DNA from: Pinibacter soli
GTDB lineage: Bacteria; Bacteroidota; Bacteroidia; Chitinophagales; Chitinophagaceae
Length of the DNA: 64,000 nucleotides
Assembly: GCF_029961145.1 (NCBI RefSeq)
Contig: NZ_JASBRG010000007.1
Coordinates: forward strand, 1,344,155 to 1,408,154
Direction of reading: 5' to 3'
The stretch's first letter is position 1; every line of letters starts with the position of its first letter. Both the position numbers and the translations under genes were made by a program. Below are positions 9,678-16,242 of this stretch, piece after piece. The notes under the pieces are model-generated. The model was given only the letters and a program-made list of their open reading frames with translations, was not told the DNA's origin and did not search any database.

Positions 9678-10231
9678 ACAACTACGACCGGTTTTCGATT
9701 CTTATTATAACTTATTTCAACTTCACCACTATTTTATCAAGTGCTCTAGATCAGATACAGCTACACAAATATAGCCCTGCATAGTCTGCCCAATAAAAAT
9801 AGGTATTTGCACATTAATTTTTGGTCTGCTAATAATCCTCTCAGACACTTTTGCTCTTTGCGAAAAATTAATTCTTTTCGACACCGGCTTCCCGCAATCC
9901 TAATGGCATTCATGCCCGTTGATATTGATCTTGGCATATATAGGGGCACCCCTGACTCTCCGCTCTATTGCTTCTGACAATAAAGTGGAGTCCAAATGTA
10001 TTTGGATTCATTTTAGGTGCTTTTGGAAAGTTGAAAAATTACAACCCTGACCTATCAGGGTTACAGAGGATTTTTTGGACTCAGTCATGGACTCCGTTTG
10101 TGGACTCCTAAATAGCCTGAAATGAGGACGTCTTTGTTTGCAGGGAATAATTGCAACTGAGTCATAAGTCCTTATTACCAATAAATTACGCAAATAAGAA
10201 AGCCCAATAATATTACATTATTGAGCTTTGA
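9678..10231. other. right end of element A, mostly non-coding
   Basis: Upstream region of the GH115 gene followed by the integrase remnant and, at about 10202-10228, an inverted repeat (CAATAAT attac ATTATTG) just before the att copy. The same hairpin occurs before the att copy at 15499, and a related one ends the tRNA-Pro transcript at 23914. Confidence 0.5.
9780..10011 (-). pseudogene. decayed tyrosine recombinase, N-terminal arm-binding part
   Basis: From an ATG at 10011 the minus strand reads MNPNTFGLHFIVRSNRAESQ, nearly identical to the start of the fragment at 15264. A frameshift near 9950 moves the continuation to another frame, which reads GAPIYAKININGHECH, then a stop, then more integrase-like sequence (KPVSKRINFSQRAKVSERI). 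This is the arm-DNA-binding N-terminus of a Bacteroidetes phage-type integrase with at least one frameshift and one nonsense mutation; the core and catalytic domains are gone. It lies 220 bases before the att copy at 10232, the position an integrase should occupy. Confidence 0.75.
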
Positions 10232-10252
10232 AGTCGGTGGATAAGATTCGAA
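10232..10252. repeat. att-like copy B of tRNA-Pro 3' end
   Basis: Reads agtcggtggataagattcgaa; relative to the intact tRNA copy at 23969-23990 it has one base missing in GGG and one C-to-T change. It is preceded by a terminator-like inverted repeat and followed by the left-end repeat. Confidence 0.75.
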
Positions 10253-10477
10253 TTAGCTATATAAGACTTTGATCTTTAATCAACTGAATTTCTAAAAAAT
10301 TAAATACTCAAGGATTTGCACACAGGAATATTTTTAAGAACTGATAGACTACAAAATAGGAAGAAACACCATTCTTGTATACTGCTATTTCAAAAAACCG
10401 TGTGAGTTATGCCGTTACCCGTTTGTTTTTTGATTTCCCGAATAAATAGTAAGTTCACTTTTTAACCACCCAAACCC
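10253..10477. repeat. left-end repeat, copy B, with CTCAAGGATTTGCACAC site
   Basis: Clearly homologous to 15521-15745 along its length and to 2431-2577 in its right half. It contains CTCAAGGATTTGCACAC at 10307-10323, which recurs at 15575-15591 and twice beside the intact integrase (23812-23866). Likely the integrase arm-site end of the element. Confidence 0.75.
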
Positions 10478-10567
10478 TTTGTCTGTGACTTAGGTGGCGA
10501 AGCATTGCCTTATCGTCGATTTCAATAACTTAAATAGCTGAATAGCCCTAACATAAAATAATAACCC

Positions 10568-11092
10568 TTGAAACAACTAACTATGAAACATGCCTTTCTT
10601 CACGGACTACTTCTCATGCTGCCATTCATTACGCGTGCACAAAGTTTTCAATTTCAAAGAATATCAATAGGTGCTATCGATTCAATTGAAAAAAAGCAAA
10701 ACAGTCGTCTATTCAAATACGGTTACCCAATTGGAGTTTCCGAAGATTATTTTCCAGGAAGAACAAAATACAAGCTTGCTCAACCTATAGTTTACCGTAA
10801 AGAAGTAAAAGGGTTTAGCTATGAAACTTCGTATTACTACTCATTACCCGATAGCACATTGAGATTGATTGAATATTGGTGGGAAGGGGATACCAATTCA
10901 GAAGCCGATTTTAATGAGTTGCTTGAAAAAAATCGTAAAGAACTGGCTGCTTATATTAAGGGTAAAGAAACATATCAACCTGAAACTGACACCAAAGGCG
11001 CAAGTGATATTTTTGAAAATGACCTGATATTTGGGGAACAATTTTCTGCAAAAGGCATGCAAAGAATAAGAGTAAAAATAAGTTGGAAGTAA
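10568..11092 (+). CDS. secreted hypothetical protein
   Basis: 174 residues, not recognised. A signal peptide is clear (MKHAFLHGLLLMLPFITRAQS), so the mature protein is periplasmic or extracellular, about 150 residues, rich in aromatic residues (YETSYYYSLPDSTLRLIEYWWEG) with Lys/Glu-rich helices. A second in-frame ATG at 10583 (MKHAFL) gives a better signal peptide start than 10568. First gene of element B. Confidence 0.6.
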   Translation: MKQLTMKHAFLHGLLLMLPFITRAQSFQFQRISIGAIDSIEKKQNSRLFKYGYPIGVSEDYFPGRTKYKLAQPIVYRKEVKGFSYETSYYYSLPDSTLRLIEYWWEGDTNSEADFNELLEKNRKELAAYIKGKETYQPETDTKGASDIFENDLIFGEQFSAKGMQRIRVKISWK

Positions 11093-11114
11093 GAATGCTT
11101 AAAAAGATTCCTAA

Positions 11115-11285
11115 ATGCAAAAGTCAGACAACTCCCTTAAAAATATTTGCATTGCCGCGATAAATCGAAGTACTATTCCCCCGTTCGATTTCCAGTATAC
11201 AAAGATTTACGAAGAAGAAACCCTATCTGACAATACGAATATTAAAGTAGATGTAAGATTTGAAAACGACGAAGAATGCTTTTGA
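11115..11285 (+). CDS. small hypothetical ORF, possible gene fragment
   Basis: 56 codons from an ATG at 11115 (MQKSDNSLKNICIAAINRS...) to a TGA at 11283, ending KVDVRFENDEECF. The acidic, strand-like C-terminus looks protein-coding, but the frame could be a remnant of a longer gene. It lies between the secreted orphan and the RidA gene on the same strand. No family recognised. Confidence 0.3.
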   Translation: MQKSDNSLKNICIAAINRSTIPPFDFQYTKIYEEETLSDNTNIKVDVRFENDEECF

Positions 11286-11346
11286 TATCGTGTTGAGAAA
11301 AACCCAAGCTTTTAAATTATTGTCGGTAATACAAATCAATACTATT

Positions 11347-11814
11347 ATGGCACAAACACCTGAACAAAATCTTGAAAAACTTGGAATTATTTTACCAGAG
11401 GCATCTCAACCTATTGCCACTTATGTAAACTGTGTAAGAGTAGGTAAACTGTTATTCATGTCAGGCAAGGGACCTTTAAAGTCTGACGATACTTACATTA
11501 CTGGTAAACTTGGAAAAGACCTTAGTATTAAACAAGGTTATGAAGCTGCCCGACTCGCAGCCATTTGTCATATAGCTGTTTTGAAAACTGAATTAGGCGA
11601 CCTGAAAAGAGTAAAACAAATAGTAAAAGTTTTGGGAATGGTAAATTGTACAGACGACTTTTTTGAGCAACCAAAAGTTATAAATGGTTATAGCGACTTG
11701 ATGGTTTCAGTCTTTGATGACAAAGGAAGGCATGCTCGTAGTGCGGTAGGAATAAATGTCTTACCAATGAATATAGCAGTAGAAGTTGAAGTAATAGTTG
11801 AGATTGAGGACTAA
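11347..11814 (+). CDS. RidA / YjgF-YER057c family protein
   Basis: 155 residues from the ATG at 11347 (MAQTPEQNLEKLGIILPEA). An upstream in-frame ATG at 11260 adds 29 residues that do not fit the family. The sequence has the chorismate-mutase-like fold order: PIATYVNCVRVGKLLFMSGKGPL, YEAARLAAICHIAVLKTELGDLKRVKQIVKVLGMVNC, HARSAVGINVLPMNIAVEVEVIVEI. The Arg in HARSAVG matches the conserved Arg that binds the substrate carboxylate. The family deaminates reactive enamine/imine intermediates in the cytoplasm; the longer form here resembles the YjgH-like subgroup. A DUF1330 gene follows after 55 bases, probably in the same transcript. Confidence 0.85.
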   Translation: MAQTPEQNLEKLGIILPEASQPIATYVNCVRVGKLLFMSGKGPLKSDDTYITGKLGKDLSIKQGYEAARLAAICHIAVLKTELGDLKRVKQIVKVLGMVNCTDDFFEQPKVINGYSDLMVSVFDDKGRHARSAVGINVLPMNIAVEVEVIVEIED

Positions 11815-11869
11815 CCATTTTGAATTAAATGAACCATTAAAATAAAATCAATAAATCTTCTTTTAACTT

Positions 11870-12157
11870 ATGCCAGCCTATATAATTGTTGAACTATCGG
11901 TTATAGACAAAGAAGGGTATGAAGAATATAAAAAATCAGCCCCTTCTTCCATATCATCTTATGGAGGCAAATATATCGTTCGTGGTGGGCAGACAGAAAA
12001 TTTGGAAGGAAATTGGCAACCAGAAAGAATTGCAGTTTTAGAGTTTCCAACAATTGAACGAGCCAAAGAATGGTGGAGCTCTGAAATGTATTCAAAAGCT
12101 AAAAGTATTAGACAAAGAACTGCAAAAACAAAAATGATTTTAGTTGAAGGTGTTTAG
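11870..12157 (+). CDS. DUF1330 family protein (dimeric alpha-beta barrel)
   Basis: 95 residues: AYIIVELSVIDKEGYEEYKKSAPSSISSYGGKYIVRGGQTENLEGNWQPERIAVLEFPTIERAKEWWSSEMY is the full DUF1330 pattern, including Y-x-x-Y-x-x, the G-G-K/R-Y strand, and the F-x-x-x-x-x-A-x-x-W helix. It is a small cytoplasmic protein of the ABM/ferredoxin-like fold; function of the family is unsettled. Downstream of the RidA gene on the same strand. Confidence 0.88.
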   Translation: MPAYIIVELSVIDKEGYEEYKKSAPSSISSYGGKYIVRGGQTENLEGNWQPERIAVLEFPTIERAKEWWSSEMYSKAKSIRQRTAKTKMILVEGV

Positions 12158-12345
12158 TAATCGGATAACAATGAACTTTTAATTATAAATTTAGCAGCAG
12201 TTCGGGCTGGACGAATTTCAAATACCAGTTCTTCGGCAAGCCGTGAACGTCGGGCTTCATTTTTTGAACTGCCTATAATAATGACTTTAGCATTTTTCTA
12301 CTAGTTGCCGTGGCCCAATCAATTCACACATTTAATTCTGTTTCA
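12158..12345. other. spacer 0 of the cassette-like region
   Basis: Contains GC-richer words (cagcagttcgggctggacgaattt, cttcggcaagccgtgaacgtcgggcttc) unlike the surrounding AT-rich sequence but similar in style to the spacers at 13.2, 14.2 and 14.8 kb. The ORF frame from a GTG at 12310 overlaps it. Confidence 0.4.
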
Positions 12346-13128
12346 ATGAATTTAAAAGTTATTTCATTTCAGGTAGCCGAGAGCATTGATTTAAAACAGT
12401 TTAGAACTGCCTTTACTGTCAATGTTCATTATGCTGATACAGACGAATTGTTTTACCATATGGAAGCATATAAATATCTATATGTATTTAAATATGGCGT
12501 GGTCTCTTTCTTGGGTTATAATGAAATTGATACGACTTCACTTTTAAAACTGATAACTTCTTATTGCAAAAATCCTATTGACCAAAGATTGAGCGATGAA
12601 TTTGAGATAGAAACCAATGCATCCTCTATCCGTTACGGTTATAATAAACTTGAAATACCCCAACCTGATATTGAAATGATCAGGCTGATTATGCTCAACG
12701 CTTCACAAAGTGTAGCCTTGGATCATTACAACCAGCAAACCAACTTGTTACTGGAAGAAACTAATTACCATACTCAAGCTTTAGAAAGAAAAGGGAAAAT
12801 CGACTTAGGTGGTGTCGAGCTGAAAAAATACATTGGCAGGACGCTTAACCTTAAAAACAAAATCTCTGCAAATTTATACATTTTTGACTCGCCGGAAGAA
12901 ACGTGGGAAAATGAAACGCTCAATAAATTGGACATAGGGCTAAAAAAAACGTTTGATCTGCAATCACGATTTCGCACCATCCAGGAAGGACTGCAAATTG
13001 TAAAGGACAATTTAGAACTTTTCAAGGACTTACTCCAATATCGAAACAGCGTGGTGCTAGAATGGGTTATCATTCTTTTGATCTTAGTGGAAGTTATCAA
13101 CGTGTTGCTAGAAAAAATTTTCAAATAG
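12346..13128 (+). CDS. DUF155 / RMD1-YagE family membrane protein
   Basis: 260 residues from ATG 12346 (an in-frame GTG at 12310 is less likely). The order matches the RMD1/YagE (DUF155) family: an N-terminal AFTVNVHYADTDELFYHMEAYKYLYVFKYGVVSFLGYNE, a helical middle (LDHYNQQTNLLLEETNYHTQALERKGKI), then NLKNKISANLYIFDSPEETWENETLNKLDIGLKKTFDLQSRFRTIQEGLQIVKDNLELFKDLLQYRNSVVLEWVIILLILVEVINVLL with a C-terminal membrane span. Biochemical function is unknown; a mitochondrial relative (RMND1) supports translation. First gene of a run of three orphans separated by related spacers. Confidence 0.8.
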   Translation: MNLKVISFQVAESIDLKQFRTAFTVNVHYADTDELFYHMEAYKYLYVFKYGVVSFLGYNEIDTTSLLKLITSYCKNPIDQRLSDEFEIETNASSIRYGYNKLEIPQPDIEMIRLIMLNASQSVALDHYNQQTNLLLEETNYHTQALERKGKIDLGGVELKKYIGRTLNLKNKISANLYIFDSPEETWENETLNKLDIGLKKTFDLQSRFRTIQEGLQIVKDNLELFKDLLQYRNSVVLEWVIILLILVEVINVLLEKIFK

Positions 13129-13402
13129 CAAATGCTGTTATACAGTAATTTCTTATAGAAAATAGCAGTAATAATAAAATCAAACCCAAAAAGGAACGCC
13201 CAACAAGATGCTTTGCAACAGCAGGGCTGACGAACCGCACTTCGGCAGCAGTAATTCTGTTCAGCTCCGGTTATCGGCTGGCAGTGCACTGTTGTGTATT
13301 TGTAGTTATCTTCGGCAAAACAATTAAATCAACTTCGGTACCAGCGTGACGAAACACTGAATGCCCTGCCATCACAAATACTATAACGTTAGCGTTAATT
13401 TT
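13129..13402. repeat. cassette-like spacer 1 (possible attC-type recombination site)
   Basis: Begins near 13193 with GAACGCCCAACAAGATG and ends with AACGTTAGCGTTAA (13386 onward), with internal complementary GC words (cagggctgacgaac, gttcagctccggttatcggctg, cttcggtaccagcgtgacg). The segment GCCCTGCCATCACAAATAC (about 13362-13380) recurs almost exactly in the next spacer. The overall look, a GCCCAACA start and GTTAGCGTT end around a foldable core, resembles integron attC sites, but no IntI gene is present in the window. Confidence 0.45.
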
Positions 13403-14146
13403 ATGACAATCTCTGAGCATATTAAAAACTCGACAAAACAATTTAAACCGACGAGTCAAAAAATAAATCTTTACGACCCTAATGTTCGTAATACCTGCAC
13501 TAGATTTTTCAAGATAAAAGATGAAAAAGGTAATGGATTCAAACTTTATGATTTTTCAGATAGAATTATGCTTGAAACAAAAGTGAAAACATCGTTACTA
13601 TTTGCAATAAATCAGCCTGAAAATATATGTTTAGCTAACGAGCTTTTAGAACGTAATATTTACACTAATCATTCAAATGACAATTCTGTTCTTTCCTGTG
13701 TTGACTTAATTCAGCAAGACATCCAAGAAATTCAACTTCAGAAGAACGAAGCTCTTTTTGTTTACCGAAATGTAATTAAGTTATTGGTAGACAAAGCAAG
13801 ACAACTTATTCCAGAAATTGAATTCTTGCAAAAAATAAAGTTGGTTATTGAAGATAAATTTCCTGATAGTGTTGAAATAATTGACACTTCAAAAATTCCC
13901 AAAGACTTACGGGACTTAGTTCCATATTTTGAGGAATGGGCAATTTCGGACGACTTGGAAAGAGATGAAAAGATAAAAAAATCATCAAAATCAAAACTTC
14001 AAAAAGTCGTTGACATTGTAAATTCTAAAATAAAATTCGTCAATAACTATTTGGACAGTTTTGGAGATGAAGCACTTCCTTATGAAGCGACATTGATTAT
14101 GAATTTAGCAGAGCTCGTGGCTGAATTGACACTGCCCAAAAGGTGA
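13403..14146 (+). CDS. hypothetical protein, predicted cytoplasmic and helical
   Basis: 247 residues from ATG 13403 (MTISEHIKNSTKQF); an upstream in-frame ATG at 13361 lies within the conserved spacer and is rejected. Not recognised. No signal peptide or membrane span. Mostly amphipathic helices with Lys/Glu/Asp, for example ELLERNIYTNHSN, DLIQQDIQEIQLQKNEALFVYRNVIKLLVDKARQLI and a C-terminal helical bundle. AT-rich gene flanked on both sides by GC-richer related spacers, which is what mobile gene cassettes look like. Confidence 0.5.
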   Translation: MTISEHIKNSTKQFKPTSQKINLYDPNVRNTCTRFFKIKDEKGNGFKLYDFSDRIMLETKVKTSLLFAINQPENICLANELLERNIYTNHSNDNSVLSCVDLIQQDIQEIQLQKNEALFVYRNVIKLLVDKARQLIPEIEFLQKIKLVIEDKFPDSVEIIDTSKIPKDLRDLVPYFEEWAISDDLERDEKIKKSSKSKLQKVVDIVNSKIKFVNNYLDSFGDEALPYEATLIMNLAELVAELTLPKR

Positions 14147-14268
14147 AGTTAAAAACTACGCTAACGCAAGTATTTCCAATAGCTTGGCGCGACAGAACGC
14201 CCTGCCATCGCAAATACGGATTCGTTGCGGGCAACTTTATTCGAACCCTAACTTCGTTTAAAAAAACA
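14147..14268. repeat. cassette-like spacer 2
   Basis: Contains gcgcgacagaacgccctgcc followed by atcgcaaatacggattcg and gttgcgggcaac, matching spacer 1 around GCCCTGCCATCRCAAATAC. It starts ctacgctaacgcaag, complementary in part to the GTTAGCG end of spacer 1. Confidence 0.45.
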
Positions 14269-14775
14269 ATGACATTTCTCAACTCTTTTTTAAAGACATT
14301 TTGTGTTGGACTAATTGTCATAGTGGTTGCTTCTTGTAATGAAGCAGCCAATAGTGGCAATGACAAAATAGACCATGCTGACAGTATGAAGAAAGTAGCG
14401 ACTCAAGTAGAAAAAATCGTTGCTATTAGTGACACTTTAATTATTGACCAGACTTGTGCGGTAATTGTAACTGCAGATAGTTCACAAATTGCAAAAAGAA
14501 AAAAGGAATTAGGACAAGACTTTTATGTAGGTGAAGACGATTATGCTTTTTATTTAAACGAGACTCAAACATTTCTTGATAGTGTAAAGCTGAAAATAAT
14601 TGACTGTAACGGTAAAAAAGTTTTAAAGTTTATTTATGGAGACAAAAAACAAGAATTAATAAACTTGACCAAGTTGGATGAATTATGGAAGGTATATTTG
14701 TTTGACCCAAAAAGAAAAAGCAAAAGTGTGGATATGACAATGATTGACGAAGAGTATAAAGATTATTTCAAATAG
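14269..14775 (+). CDS. hypothetical lipoprotein
   Basis: 168 residues from ATG 14269 (MTFLNSFLKTFCVGLIVIVVASCNEAAN); an upstream in-frame start at 14143 would run through the conserved spacer. The lipobox VVASC (Cys about 23) marks it as lipid-anchored. The mature part is charged and strand-rich (DTLIIDQTCAVIVTADSSQIAKRKKELGQDFYVGEDDYAFYLNETQTFLDSVKLKIIDCNGKKVLKFIYGDKK). No family recognised. Last gene of the cassette-like run. Confidence 0.55.
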   Translation: MTFLNSFLKTFCVGLIVIVVASCNEAANSGNDKIDHADSMKKVATQVEKIVAISDTLIIDQTCAVIVTADSSQIAKRKKELGQDFYVGEDDYAFYLNETQTFLDSVKLKIIDCNGKKVLKFIYGDKKQELINLTKLDELWKVYLFDPKRKSKSVDMTMIDEEYKDYFK

Positions 14776-15021
14776 CTTTTTTGCCCAAGCGTGGTAGGAC
14801 GGAATAAACATCAGCGGTGTTAGCACTTCGGCTATAGTTCGGACTGACGGATATACATCGGCTTTTGTACTTATTTTCAAGGTTAAATCTAAAAAAGGAT
14901 CCACAAAAAAACGTTTTGGAAATCATCGTTGACCTTTTGGATCCAAACTCAAAAATAGTCATAGAAAATGGAATTGAGCCATGGGTGAAATTCCTATCTT
15001 CTCTAACAACAAAAGACAAAA
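14776..15021. other. spacer 3 and unassigned sequence
   Basis: 14785-14870 again has GC-rich words (cccaagcgtggtaggacgg, cacttcggctatagttcgg, actgacggatatacatcggc) in the style of spacers 1 and 2. The following 150 bases have a short plus-strand frame (NVLEIIVDLLDPNSKIVIENG) that may be a gene fragment; no start or family can be defended. Confidence 0.35.
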
Positions 15022-15264
15022 CTAAACTTCCCATAAAAGTACATAGTTTCTGTTTGGCCCATTGAGGATAAGGTGATAGTCTTTGTAAGTGTTTTTGGGT
15101 TGTTTGTTTGCACTGTCCCAAGATTTCAACGGGATTCTATGATTTAATGAAAGAAGCAGAACTTGGCTATTAATATTGACCTTGGCATATACAGGCACAT
15201 GGCCTTGCTTGTCCTCTCTATTGCTTCTAACAATAAAATGGACACCAAACGTATTTGGTCTCAT
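15022..15264 (-). pseudogene. truncated tyrosine recombinase (N-terminal arm domain only)
   Basis: 80 codons from ATG 15264: MRPNTFGVHFIVRSNREDK..., VPVYAKVNINSQVLLLSLNHRIPLKSWD is the arm-binding N-terminus of Bacteroidetes integrases, then the frame drifts and stops after about 20 unrelated residues. Core-binding and catalytic domains are absent. Same orientation as the intact integrase, 235 bases left of the att copy at 15499. It is closer to the remnant at 10011 than to the intact integrase at 23671. Confidence 0.8.
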
Positions 15265-15498
15265 TTTTTAGTACTTTTTAAAAGGGTGAAAAATTGAAAT
15301 ATAGATGGAGTAAGGGTTTTGGAGGTTTTTTTGGTCTCAGCGGTGGTAACTGGATTGGTCTCAGGAATTAGCCTAAAATGAAGCTATTTTGATCATATAG
15401 TAAATTATTATAATTTAACTAGAAATCCCTAGAATCCTTATTCCTATTGCATTATAGCCAATAAAAAAGCTCAATAATATTACATTATTGAGCTTAAA
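15265..15498. other. non-coding right end of element B
   Basis: AT-rich, no gene. A near-perfect inverted repeat at 15467-15495 (AAGCTCAATAAT ... ATTATTGAGCTT) just before the att copy looks like a displaced tRNA-Pro terminator. Confidence 0.5.
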
Positions 15499-15520
15499 AG
15501 TCGGGTGGACAAGATTCGAA
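15499..15520. repeat. attR-like direct repeat (left end of element C)
   Basis: Exact match over 22 bases to 23969-23990, the T-arm and acceptor end of tRNA-Pro. The flanks differ (aatgc after this copy, cttgc after the tRNA copy), which sets the limits of the shared core. Confidence 0.85.
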
Positions 15521-15745
15521 AATGCTTTATAAAAAATTGATTTTTAACCGAATAAATTTCTAAAAAATCAACTACTCAAGGATTTGCACACAGGAATATT
15601 TTAAGAGCTGATACCCTACAAAAATAGCAAGAAATGACATTCTAATAAAAGCCATTTTCGAAAAATCGTGTGAGTTATGCCGTTACCTGTTTTTTTTGAT
15701 TTCCTGAATAAATAGTAAGTTCACTCTTCAACCATCCAGACAAAG
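15521..15745. repeat. left-end repeat, copy C
   Basis: Homologous to 10253-10477, including CTCAAGGATTTGCACAC at 15575-15591, GTGTGAGTTATGCCGTTACC near 15668 and AATAAATAGTAAGTTCACT near 15707. More diverged from copies A and B than they are from each other in the right half. Confidence 0.75.
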
Positions 15746-15834
15746 GAGAACATCCTACCTTCTATTTGTACAAGCACAAGAACAAGCCATATCACATTGA
15801 TTATTGTTTTGCATAGACAAAAAACAAAATTCAC

Positions 15835-16035
15835 ATGTTAGATAGCATAGGAGAAATAATATGGTTCGCCATTTTCATAACGCCACTGGTAACGATTCCA
15901 ATAGTTTGGAAGCGAAGTGAGCAATCTAAACTTTATCGCATATTAATTGGACTTGCAATCGCATTACTAATATCATTTGTTTTCTTCATTATGAGTTGGA
16001 CAATTTTATTACGCAATGGATTAGGACCGACCTGA
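15835..16035 (+). CDS. small two-span membrane protein
   Basis: 66 residues, not recognised. Hydrophobic segments at about 6-25 (GEIIWFAIFITPLVTIPIVW) and 37-58 (ILIGLAIALLISFVFFIMSW) joined by a basic loop (KRSEQSKLYR), a clean helical-hairpin topology. It lies at the left end of element C, ahead of the GH3 gene. Confidence 0.5.
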   Translation: MLDSIGEIIWFAIFITPLVTIPIVWKRSEQSKLYRILIGLAIALLISFVFFIMSWTILLRNGLGPT

Positions 16036-16242
16036 CAACTTGAAGAACAAAACGTTTTAATACTCATCGAATTATTTTTTCACACGCAAACGGTTGCGCG
16101 ATTTGCTTCGCAAACAGGGACGGTAAATGCCATTTGTTTAATTTTACTTTCAGGAACTACATTTAATTGATGTGGGAGTTGAAGAAGGCCATACCCTCGG
16201 TCAGCTTGACCATTACAATAATTTATTGCAAAGTTGAAATAT

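Larger units (their letters stand above)
2411..10252. mobile_element. element A: oldest, decayed integrative element of the tRNA-Pro array
   Basis: Bounded on the left by a degenerate copy of the tRNA-Pro 3' end at 2411-2430 plus a partial left-end repeat, and on the right by a broken integrase remnant (about 9780-10011) and the next att-like copy at 10232-10252. Cargo: the WKNG-repeat lipoprotein, two SRPBCC proteins, a serine hydrolase and the CE6-like/GH115 fusion. No mobilisation gene is left. Boundaries are inferred from repeat order. Part of this interval could be ancestral chromosome if later deletions or rearrangements occurred. Confidence 0.5.
10232..15520. mobile_element. element B: intermediate-age integrative element
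   Basis: Bounded by att-like copies at 10232-10252 and 15499-15520, with a full left-end repeat after the first and an integrase fragment (15022-15264) before the second. Cargo: a secreted orphan protein, RidA-family and DUF1330 proteins, a DUF155 protein and two further orphans separated by related spacers. No relaxase or primase remains, so it is probably immobile on its own. Boundaries are inferred from the repeats. Confidence 0.6.

Noticed and set aside
12158-14880. Classical integron array
   Set aside because: Spacers resemble attC loosely, but there is no IntI integrase or attI in the window, so only a cassette-like array is proposed.
14865-15065. Plus-strand 66-residue frame with NVLEIIVDLLDPNSKIVIENG
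   Set aside because: Looks slightly protein-like but has no good start, overlaps the integrase stub region and has no recognised family; mentioned only within the spacer entry.
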